A DNA stretch of 64,000 nt from Haliclona indistincta (Eukaryota; Porifera; Demospongiae; Haplosclerida; Chalinidae): NCBI GenBank assembly GCA_964017065.1, contig OZ024784.1:13001152-13065151 (forward strand), read 5' to 3'. This document shows, in pieces, positions 23,968 to 35,900 of the stretch. The notes beneath the pieces are model-generated. The model was not told the DNA's origin and ran no database searches. It saw nothing but the letters and a program-made list of their open reading frames with translations. The position numbers and the translations under genes are program-made. The first letter of the stretch is position 1. The number at the start of each line of letters is the position of its first letter.

Positions 23968-24024
23968 GTTTGCAGGGGATCTTGACTGTATCTTATACAG
24001 ATACAGTCAAGATCCCCTGCAAAC
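23968..24024. repeat. Perfect 25-bp inverted repeat with 7-base loop
   Basis: The left arm at 23968-23992 (GTTTGCAGGGGATCTTGACT...) is exactly complementary to 24000-24024, with loop TTATACA. There is no T-run after it as in a bacterial terminator. Confidence 0.95.
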
Positions 24025-24407
24025 ACTAAGGCTGCGGCCTGTGTTGTGCAAGTTCAATCGTGTGACGGTCTAGCTATTGAAGACTATGTTCACAACATTG
24101 GTTCACTTGTGGTAGCAGAACTAAAGGCATAAAGCCAGTGCTACTGTAGGACAGGCATAAAGTCTGTCCTCCTGTACAATAAGCTTTTGTGGTGCCGAGA
24201 GTGCAAAACTCGTTACATGTACAGTTTCTTTGAGAGACAATTATCTTCAGGTGCTGAGCGCTGCTACTATCCTCCACTACAACAACCATATTTGAAGCTT
24301 TCTGCGAAGACTGTCTTTTCAGTCGAGTTTCTGCAAGAGGTGTCCATAAATCTCGAGATATTATGGGTCTCATTTGCAATAGTGAGAGATTTGGGAAAAG
24401 ATGAGAT

Positions 24408-24502
24408 ACGCCCACAAACCACGTGCGCACGTGTAGCGCCGAGCAACTTAGCAAGCTATAAAAAGCCAGACTAGCGAATTTGGCTTGTACCTGCACACTA
24501 TA
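24408..24502 (+). promoter_or_regulatory. Promoter of 7TM copy 3 with E-box and TATA
   Basis: CGCCCACAAACCACGTGCG, then CACGTG again, then CAAGCTATAAAAAG (TATA at about 24456), 45 bp before ATG 24503. Conservation with the orphan block at 22722-22777 supports function. CACGTG is the core of bHLH factor sites. Confidence 0.6.
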
Positions 24503-25759
24503 ATGAACACTACATCGTGCATAGACGTTCTTCAGAATAAGTCGGGATTTTTACTGTTGTACCATCTAACTCCAGTAAACGATGAAACGCAGAAGCTGTG
24601 GCAGAAACAATCCGACGTCTGGCGTTTGCTGTTCATTCTTTTCACTGCAATCTATGGCTTTCTCTATCTCAAGCTGGGCATTCTCTGTGTCGTATTGATC
24701 ATCAAGAAAAACAGCGCAAGGCTACCAACAAAAACGTTCGTTGTAATCTACAGTTGTCTGGCAATATTAGGCCTCAGCAGAGCACTGGTGCTAGTGCTGG
24801 ACCCTTTTGGTATAGTAGGATGGATCATGAAACCATTCCCTTACTGGAACATCATATCACGCATGATCGGTGCACTCGGTTTTCCTAGCGTTGCAGCTGC
24901 ATACACTCTTGTCTTCCTGACGCTCTACAAAGCTGCAGAAATCAGTGCCTCTCGTTTCTGGCTCCAAAACTTGCGTGTGGTGATCTCCATCGCTCTTGTG
25001 CACTACGTAGTCGCCATTATGGCGGAAGCAATCGCCCATGCAGCTCCCTATCCTGCAATCATTTCAGTGCTCATCTGCGAGGGGTGCTTTGTGCTTTGGG
25101 GAATTTTAATCGGCATTTTCTACTTATTCGCTGGAGGAAGACTACGACGCAAACTCAAGGGACAATGCACGAGAGTAGTTGTTCGTTCTCTCTCTAGACT
25201 AGAACGACGCCCTCCAGTGGGATTGATGGAGGAAGAGCTCCGCAGGCACTACAAGAGAATAGCCCAAACTGTTCGCAAGATAGCACTGATATCGTACGGA
25301 ACAGCTATACTAGGAATACTCTATGCAGCAGTCAGTGCAGCCGCTCTAGTAGCAACATCACTGTTTGTGTTCGAAGACTGCACAGGACTAAACAAGCCAG
25401 GAGATCCAGTAGTATGGTTGACCATCACAGTAATTAGTCGAAGTCTGGAGATCCCGCTAGCATATGTGATGCTCTACTCAGTCACTGACGTGCGAGGAGT
25501 GCTTGGAACAATAAAACAATTATTCCTTTGCTGCTGTCGCACCTCAAACAGAGAAAGAAGAACATCAAATAGTAGCAGCATCAAAAAGCAGCACACACCC
25601 GAGAACAAAGATCAGCCTGTAATCACCTGTTCACAACAATTACAACCATCATCAAAGCCAAGGACCTCGGCCTCTTCACAAGATAGTGTACAAACGACAT
25701 GCAGTACCCTCACTCCATATACTGAACACATAAATAAATCCACAGAAGAACTAGTTTAG
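24503..25759 (+). CDS. Intronless 7TM protein, PRRT3/PRRT4-like, copy 3
   Basis: Single exon of 418 residues from ATG 24503 (MNTTSCIDVLQNKSG). The frame is open six codons upstream, but without an ATG. Seven membrane segments carry the family signature (LDPFGIVGWIM, GFPSVAAAYTLVFLTLYKA, MAEAIAHAAPYPAIISVLIC). Compared with copies 1 and 2 it has DPFG in place of DPYG and a cytoplasmic tail longer by about 60 residues, rich in Ser, Thr and Gln with basic patches (RTSNRERRTSNSSSIKKQ), which could be phosphorylated. Its core promoter sits 45 bp upstream. The gene converges on SEC62, with 188 bp between stops. Confidence 0.75.
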   Translation: MNTTSCIDVLQNKSGFLLLYHLTPVNDETQKLWQKQSDVWRLLFILFTAIYGFLYLKLGILCVVLIIKKNSARLPTKTFVVIYSCLAILGLSRALVLVLDPFGIVGWIMKPFPYWNIISRMIGALGFPSVAAAYTLVFLTLYKAAEISASRFWLQNLRVVISIALVHYVVAIMAEAIAHAAPYPAIISVLICEGCFVLWGILIGIFYLFAGGRLRRKLKGQCTRVVVRSLSRLERRPPVGLMEEELRRHYKRIAQTVRKIALISYGTAILGILYAAVSAAALVATSLFVFEDCTGLNKPGDPVVWLTITVISRSLEIPLAYVMLYSVTDVRGVLGTIKQLFLCCCRTSNRERRTSNSSSIKKQHTPENKDQPVITCSQQLQPSSKPRTSASSQDSVQTTCSTLTPYTEHINKSTEELV

Positions 25760-25947
25760 TAACGGTTTTATGTTGATAATATCTTATAAATCTATCTTTG
25801 TCATGTTATAAATCACTTACAAAGTTACAAGCAAAACAGTACTAGACCGCTTCAGTTTTTCAACAAGGATTGAAAATTATTATGTTGAATGATAATAGTG
25901 CAACAAAAATGTACACAGCGAAAAATTAGCAAGCGTCAGATACCAGT

Positions 25948-28900
25948 TCATTCTCCAGCATTTGTTGGTTCGTCCTCTTGTTGTTTACTATCCTCTTGCG
26001 AAGAATCAGTTGTAGTGTCTTCCACTTGTTTCTTTGCCTTGGACTTTTTGCCTGATTTTTTCTTCCGCTCTAAGGAGTAGAGCGGCTTGAAGGACTCAAT
26101 TATTCCTAGTTTTTCATTGTCTAGATTTGGCAGCAACCAAAGGTTAATCTTGCCATAAGACAATGTAAGCACTATTCCCCAGAGAAACCAACGAACTGTA
26201 GAATGAGAAAAAAGAACAACCTGTTGTATGTTTTGTGGTGGTAAATTGCATATTTCATTTGGATTTTGGCTGCGTTGATGGAATCAAGTCACTAATATTG
26301 GTGAGTATGTGTTGTAAACACATCTCCCACTACAGGGCATACAGTCATTATTAGGTTAGTGCCTTGCATGTCCTTTCAGTACTACCATATGTAGTCCATG
26401 TTGTACAATAGCTGCATATCATGTTCCAACATTTTTCGCCCACCAACACTTGTACATAGATCACTCAGTAACAAATGGTTTCTGATTTTCTGCTGTTCAT
26501 CCAGAATAACACAGGTTGGACAAAAAGTTAAATTTTAAATACCAGAGCATGCCGTTGTACACTATTTTAAAATGGTATTACAAGCAACTTACCGATATAC
26601 AGGAGTATCAGACAGCCCAGAAGAACACCCAGGAACACTCCGAGATACCACACACCAACTCTTGACGACTCTGGCCACAGTGGCTGCAGTGTGAAGGCAA
26701 TGACACCTAGCACTGCAAGCACAGTGTGAGAAGAAAAATTAATTGTAAATCAAGTTGCAAGATATTATGTAAGTTGTGTGACTAGTGTTCCAGTCCTCTA
26801 ACAGATACACATGCAGCAAGTGGGGATAGTTACTGCTTACAAAGCAACCACATCCACATACAGCAGCCATACAGGTAGGTACAACTATGAGGGGGTATAC
26901 CACAGATTCAATACATGCTTTGATCATTAATTTTAGGCTAAATGTTGTGATGATGAGCAGCACCACTGCATGTTTGCACATTGCAGAGTTGAAATGACTG
27001 GTCAACAAACACTGAATTAAGCTACCAACAAGTCCTGATGATTACAATGTTAATCATCAGTCACACTCTCTAACAGTCAGTTCACTCGATCACAATGTAC
27101 TATTTGGTGAATACATTGTTTACGATACCGACAGTAATTCACCACTCCCTTCAACATTCATTATTAGGGACTCCTGTTCTAATACCATTATACCATAGGA
27201 AATTGGAACTATGATGACAGCAAATCCAATAACAAGTTACAAGGATATTTATTACTCTAAATGTGATTTTCGTGGTGTTAATATTTTGCGAATTTGCTCA
27301 GATTTGCTTCTAAGTAAATTTAATGTTTTCTGTATTCGAACAACACTCAAAAAAATTGCAAAAAGTAAGCTTGCTCGAAATTTTTTAAGTTTATGGTATG
27401 CACTATAAAACATAGCAACAAATCCAACAATGACTCACCAACAAGACCTCCCAATACATATGACAGCTTGCTGGTGTGTTCATACTGCCAGATATACAGC
27501 TGAAGGAAATAGATATCGCGCAATCTATTCATTAACTAAAAATGGGCACTCTACTAAAATTAATGTGTTTAGTATCTTTCATGGATTCATTAAGGACTAA
27601 GTTAATGTCAGTTTAGGAGAAGATGCCTAAAGGCAGAGGTAAGTTTGACATACACATGATGAGCATCACCATGTTCTTTATACAATGGGTTATATACTCA
27701 CAGCATCACCTTCTATAAATGGTATGCCATACATGTAGTACAGTTCACCTCATCTCCATCTTGAAATGCCCTAGATTCTTTCCAGTCCAGACGGAACCTC
27801 TTCTTGCTGCCCTTTTTAGCATCCTATAAATGCAATTATTGAGTAGCATCATTACTAGCATGTACCATAGAATATGGGTTTACGTACAAAATTATACATA
27901 CACAAAGAACTCATAAGGTAAGGTGAGATGAAATTGTAGTAGCCAGAGACTGTAAAAGAGAGAGGTTTTATGGTAACACTCACGACCATCCAGATACACT
28001 GCAGTAATAGCTTTTTTATTTAGCTGCAGTAATAGTCTGCTCATGACTATAAACAGCCAAGAATTCAGGTGAATGGGTGGTTCTTCTGAACCTTAGCTGC
28101 CTATGTGCTTGCAATAACAACAAAATTAAGTGATGACAGTTGGTGAAGACGAGACATCAGCTAGACTAGAAAGCGGAAAGAGGGTCTAGACTACTAGACT
28201 AGGAGATACAGCAACAATCCTTAGCAGTATAGAACAACAACATAATAATAAAAGTTCCCCTCTTAGATTGATGCCATTTGAACAACAAGGAATTTGAAAC
28301 TATGATAATGAATAATTCTGTAATGAGGTATCCAAATTCCCATATACACCCGTGCGTAGGCGGGCACGAAAAACATGACCGTCATCGCACACTAGGCAGC
28401 AAACTAAACAACGTTTTTCGCATTGTCGGCAAGTTTTGCATGTTCTTCCAGGCAAGCTAAAAATCATGGTTATACACTTGGCTGTCGGCGTATATGGAAT
28501 TGGAAACTTTGGACTATGCCCTCGGTTCCCATATACAACTCAGTGTACAACCTTCCTATAATTAACTAACAATAATGTGTCTTTCCCAATAACGGGAAAT
28601 AGAATGCGATAATTAAAAAAATAAGTGAACTTTAGACTCTGTGTACTCTTACACCTTACAGGCAAACTGCACTGCTGTAATTGGCAGTACTTTAGGTATT
28701 CTTTACTATGAACTTCACACACATGCTATATTTCGCTAAAGATGTTGACTGCCAGCGCTGCACACTACCGCACTTCTGCTGAACGTAGTAGCAAGCAGTA
28801 CTGTGTTCTTCCTGCTGTAAATGATTAATAGCCAGGCTGCTTGTGCACTTGAATTTGCTCGATTTTTGCAAGAATACTCAGAACTCAGCTTAAGTACGAG

Positions 28901-29870
28901 CAGCCCAAAGTTCATCCATTTTTTTATCAATCACTCCCATACATTAGAGCCGCTAATTGTCACTACGTCATTACAGTCATGTTTAACATGTCATTACAGT
29001 CATGTTTAATTAATTCCACCGATAATTCATTGGCTTATTGGGAAAGGCTTATTATACAGTATAGCAAAATGACAGCCTCTAATGTCACTATGGGCAATGC
29101 TCACCGACTTGGGTCTTGGTGAATCAGTGGTCTTTCTTCTATGTTTAACTCCACCAGTATCATCCACATTGTCCTGCTGGTCTGTGGGTTCTTTTTTAGA
29201 CATGACCTCAACTTTCTGACCCCCAACAAAGTAAGCATGTTTCAATAACCTGGTTTGAACACAATAGCTGGTATTAGTTATTGGGTGTGTCTGTTGTTAT
29301 GGTATCCATGCATTATAGTTACCACATAAGCTAGACTAAGTATGTCTTGTACGCTTATACCTCGAAATTACTGAGCTTGTTATAAGTTATAATCTAAACG
29401 ATGACAGCTATAGTAACACCTTTATAGTGTGCAACAGCACAGGCTGGCCTTCAGTATTCGTTGTAGTTATCATTACCTATTGCAGAACAAAACAGCAGTG
29501 TCCCTTGTTGGAAAATATGGCCTGTTAGAAGAAGCATTATCATCTAATAGTTGAGCCCATTTACTTTCCATCAGACAATCAATGGCCTTAGCGCCTGGGC
29601 AACAAAATAAAAGTAAACAAAATTAATTAAGAATACAGTCACAGTTTGCTCACCGACAAAATATTCTACTTTATTTCCTTTAATCTGTGCAGTTTTGATG
29701 GGAACTTTACTACGCAGATGCTTCAACACTTCCTCATCAAATTTTTTGGCTTCACTTTCCTCGGGATCTTCAGACATTGGCTATAGAATGAATTCAGTTG
29801 TTTTACAGACTTTTGATATAAAATTGCTTACTTTCGTCCCTGCTTTAGTCTTCTTTCCTGTTGTCGCCAT
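25948..29870 (-). CDS. SEC62: ER translocation protein SEC62
   Basis: Eight exons in phase: 29870-29832, 29780-29654, 29594-29477, 29249-29105, 27823-27749, 27499-27439, 26712-26593, 26195-25948. The protein has 310 residues. The cytosolic winged-helix-like N-domain matches the family (KVEYFVGAKAIDCLMESKW, FCNRLLKHAYF), followed by a basic/acidic linker (KGSKKRFRLDW) and two membrane segments around the conserved lumenal LQPLWPESSRVGVWYL. The C-terminus carries WLLPNLDNEKLGIIESFKPLY and a Lys/Glu-rich tail. SEC62 works with SEC63 and the SEC61 channel in post-translational import into the ER and in ER-phagy. The tail is shorter than in vertebrates, and the far C-terminal LIR-type region is not evident. 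The start is the first ATG after the divergent promoter shared with SZRD1. Confidence 0.95.
27824..29104 (-). other. SEC62 intron 4
   Basis: A 1.3-kb intron with no coding exon recognised. It holds a short direct repeat (CATTACAGTCATGTTTAA twice, 28970-29008) and a loose inverted pair (CCAAATTCCCATATAC near 28331 and its near-complement near 28487) that could be a decayed MITE. Confidence 0.4.
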
Positions 29871-29943
29871 GCTTGTTCTGTAATAATAGTAGGCGGAGAA
29901 CCCCCGCCTCCGATGGGCTCTTATTAGACTGTTTGACTGCGCA
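29871..29943. promoter_or_regulatory. Bidirectional promoter SEC62/SZRD1
   Basis: Start codons of the two divergent genes are 73 bp apart. The interval is locally GC-rich (GGCGGAGAACCCCCGCCTCC), typical of a housekeeping TATA-less promoter. Inferred from position. Confidence 0.6.
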
Positions 29944-31917
29944 ATGGCCGATACAACAGGCCTGCCAGAAAACGTCAGTGATGTTGAGGAAGACATTAGT
30001 GAAAGCTGGGAAGAAATTGACGAAGAAGTAAGTCATAGAAGCTACTAGAACTTCAAATAAAATTTAACAAATAGACTAAAGATCAGCCCTTTCTTTCTTC
30101 ATGTTCCTTTCAACCATGCAACAAGGGCTGAGCAGACATAGGCAGACTAGGTAACACTGTGGAGTGCAATTATAAAATGCATAGTGGTGTTCTTTACATG
30201 CTAATTATTACCTGACCAGATTAGTTGTTTCTAAAGATTAGAGATGCTTGTACCATGCTGGTCTAACCGTGATAAACAAAAGTTTCGTTAAAAGATTTAA
30301 CAGGCGATAGATCACATGATTATGAATAAGAAACATCCTATCTTCAGTATGCAGATGTATATGCCATTTTTGGTGGTGTAATGCAGTAATGTAATCTATA
30401 GTGACAAGATGATATGTGTGCGTGTCTTGGTGTCACCTAGTATCAACCTGTGTCTACATCTGGAACGGAGATCAAGATTTTACCAGTCACACAGTCGAGA
30501 ATTGATCTATTGTTTTGATTATCAAGCAAATAGAAGAACAAATGGTTTTAAATTGCCCAATTTGGGACAATCAAGATTTTGTTCCCGGTTGCAGATGTAA
30601 CACTCCCTTGTGGTTGTCTTTACTTACCAAACAGTAGAGCATTTGAGTAACAATTTGGGTGTAGATAATCATGAAGTTTTAAGAATAATGGGTGTCATTA
30701 ATGACATGCATCTATTGTTTAGGAGCTTGAGCGCAGAGTAGAATTTAGGCAAAAGCAGCTAGCCAAGGAAGAAGCAAAGTGAGTGATACGTGGCTTTGAG
30801 TACTACAGTAGGTGTCATAATGAAGTGTAGGACAGAACAACAGCAGCAAATCACTGCCAAAATCACTAGTAGTGACAGCTGCAGTGGAAGTTCAACATTC
30901 TCACCAATGCAAGGCCCCACTAGAATTAAGCTCTCTGAAGGCAGCGATTACGTTTCTCAGGTACATGTAATAATATTTTTCTCTTTACAATAATAATCAT
31001 ACTGTCATATCAGATCAAGATTTTAAAGCGTCCAGAGAATCAATCTTCCCAGCATCAATCTCGTGCTACAGAGCAGCCCAAGACATACAAGTCACTTGCA
31101 GAACGCGAAGCAGAGTATGCTAATGCAAGGTAGTAGAACAATAATAATCATTCATGTTCTACAGCTGTTGTTAGTCTAAACTATACCCAAGGGGAAACAA
31201 GAACTGTGTGTACTTGTGTAGTTTGAAAATAATCTGTACTTGCATGTGAGAGAACGTCAATGTACAAGTGTTCCACTATGATGGTTGTACAAGCCTACCA
31301 TTTTAATTCTACACAGAGCAAGAATTCTCGGACCAGAATATAGTGGAGACCAATTAGTGAGGTTTGTACAAGTTTCCTAACTACCTATACCTTTCATTAT
31401 TTCTCTGTCTTCTTTAACATCTAGCTAGGCAGTTTGACTAATGCAATAATAATAGTTCTGAGAATAATACATTGTCACTGACTACCTAAGAAGTCCTCAA
31501 AATGACCTGTTGACATTCTTGTTGTCCTGTAGCCTAGGGTATGAACTGCATAATGATACTGATTGTGTGTGGGGTAGGCTGAATTGGTACAGTTAGCATG
31601 ATTTGAAAGCAGGGTTGAGGGACTCTATAGTATGTAGTAATGCTCTGCTTCAAAACTTCCTTGCTAAATGACTTCATTTTCCATTATTAGTTCACAGCAA
31701 AAGAGCAGTCCAAGTAATGAATCTAAACTATTAGTCAGACAACCAAGGTTTGTTTGTGTCTTTATTTCACAGTGTGTGTTATGTTTGAGAGATTTTTATG
31801 ATTGTACCCATTTTAGAAACCCTGGGTTGTGTGTTGGTGGTAATAAATAGTTCTTGTACTTTGCTTATCTGTAGGGCACCTTCACAAGGCAAAGGATTTC
31901 AACACAACAAATCTTAA
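29944..31917 (+). CDS. SZRD1: SUZ RNA-binding domain-containing protein 1
   Basis: Seven exons in phase: 29944-30027, 30723-30778, 30831-30960, 31014-31129, 31317-31361, 31691-31747, 31875-31917. The protein has 176 residues. The acidic N-terminus ends SESWEEIDEE as in SZRD1 (..ESWEEAADSGEI..), followed by a basic helix (ELERRVEFRQKQLAKEE). The SUZ segment has IKILKRPENQSSQ...YKSLAEREAEYANARARILG, and the C-terminus GKGFQHNKS corresponds to the SUZ-C type end (GSQGFKQRR in vertebrates). SUZ domains bind RNA. The vertebrate protein is a small, poorly understood growth-related factor. Introns are short except the first (about 700 bp, nothing else recognised). Confidence 0.9.
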
Positions 31918-32248
31918 TCATTATCACTATTTTGATCTCAACCATTCTGTTTTTCTCTGAATGTGTAATTTTTAATAATAATAATTATTATTTTGCAGTC
32001 AACTGTGCAGTTTGGAAAACTTGCTCAGGTTTTATATTATTCTATTAATAGAACACGTTGCCCCAGAAACGGAAATTGTTTCAAAAATAGAACGTGCTAT
32101 TTATAGTAACAATTGGGAGGACGCTAGGTGTAGGAGCTGTCGAAACGTCGCCATTTTAATCGTTCTAAACGAGTAGGCCAGTGAAGGTCTAGGAATTCTC
32201 TTGTCCAGTCAATTCGTCTTATTTGAGCGTCTTAGAAGCGTTACCTGA

Positions 32249-33988
<1,740 letters not shown>

Positions 33989-34377
33989 GAACAGTGGCAG
34001 TTTATTTGTTATGTCGATCTCTATTCATTCTTGCACCCTGCCTGCTTGACGCATATTATCTGTTGTGTATGGAAAATAACTGACACAGCTCGACTGTCTT
34101 GACTGTGTATTAATAGCGAGTATTAATTATTATTATTTTAATTGATAGCTGTTGTGTTCTGAAAATGTAGATATTAATGTGCTTGCAGATTGTTTGTGAC
34201 TTGCTCATAATAATTATAATAGGCTCTGTCTACACAAGTTATTTTTGTTCGTTTATTTCAGTTTCATTATTATCTATCAACTGTCAATAATCAGCTGAAA
34301 ACTCGGCTAGCAGTAGGGTACTTCATCATGACAGCTTGTTTTAGCTGCACCTTCCATTATAGTGGAGACATGAAACA

Positions 34378-35820
34378 TTATGTTGCTGATTTAGAGACAT
34401 CACAATTTACAAGACCATCATGTGTGCAATAACACATGGCACCATTGTCCAGCCATCTATCTCCTGCTACCATTCTGACACCTTTATGAACACATGTCAT
34501 TCTCTCACAGTAAGATGCGGTGTCACCCATTGCCTGGTCTATTCTGGACATCTATAGAACTAGTAAAGTGACATGTTGTGCAAGTGTGCCTTCACCTTCC
34601 AATTGAGATGACTGAGTTGCTGTTTAATAAGCACAATCTCTTCTACAAGCTGTGGCAGCGACACAGTTTGTGGTAATCCTTGATGGCGGTTGGAATCCAA
34701 CTACAGTAATAACAAACACCTCAAAACAACACTATAACACTAGTACCTTGTCCTGTGGTGGGCTGCTAGAACCCTTCAGCTTAGTGGTAGGTACACTTGT
34801 GCTGCCTATCATAATTAAATTATTTTGACGTATTGTCTATCTACTATTTTCACCTTTGCTGCAACGAGTGAGCATCGTAGATATTCTTACTAGGCGATCT
34901 TTAGTCATGGCCTGACCAGTTCCTGTCTCACGACACATGATTTTCATTGCTCTGCTGCGCTGTGCCCAAATAGCTAGTGGCAGGAGGTGACATCCACAAC
35001 GAAACAGGTCTATCTGGCTGGGGTGAGATAGTACACATTTTACTTTAGTCCCTTGGGTATACAAAATAAAACGATTGACTGTTATTGTTATCTTCAACAT
35101 CTAAATGTCTACTCTACCTTAACGTCTCATCTACTCTTGCTTGTTATTCACAGTTTTATTAATTATGATGTTATTCATAATTCACTTTCAAACCAAGGGA
35201 TAGACTCAGACAACACCCATACAAGTTTCCCTCACAATGTGATATTTGTAGGTCACAACCACAGCTACATAGTACACCCACTCAACTACTCACATATAAT
35301 TGAGTGATTTCAGACTGCCTAGCACATCACGTGATAACTCGGACAATTTGTTATCATACAACAATCTGAACAGAGAGACAAGATAATACCACACTGTTAC
35401 ATCACTACAACTCTCTTACAGTTTTTTGAGTGCCCAAAGACCATTGAAAGTTTGAGCACTGATAGACGAAATTTGGTTGTGCTCCAAATGACTTTTGCAA
35501 AACAGAGTAGAGAGAGAAAGAGAAGAGATGAAAGAAGGGTAAAACGTAGATGTTTAATAAGAGAACAGCTTTCTCTAATTATAGTCTGCTTACAGTTCAG
35601 TCAACGATGACAGAGAAGAAAAGATATCGTTTGGGAGCTTCTGTATGTTGTTGCGAGACATAACACTGTACAATAACAAACTATTAGGAATGAACTTGTA
35701 CTGCTACAATGTATACCATCTGAAATAATTGCTGTTACACAACTGACATTTTCCTAACAGAGTGACAGCCACTGAACAATTGTGTTGTGACATCAGTAAT
35801 AGAGCTATTAGAGACATCAC

Positions 35821-35900
<80 letters not shown>

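Noticed and set aside
24074..24496. 140-codon minus-strand ORF overlapping the promoter of 7TM copy 3
   Set aside because: It spans the conserved promoter block on the other strand, resembles no known family, and has no support beyond length.
27150..27240. Possible extra SEC62 exon encoding a hydrophobic segment
   Set aside because: Exons 6 and 7 join in phase directly and give the full conserved family sequence; no need for an inserted exon.
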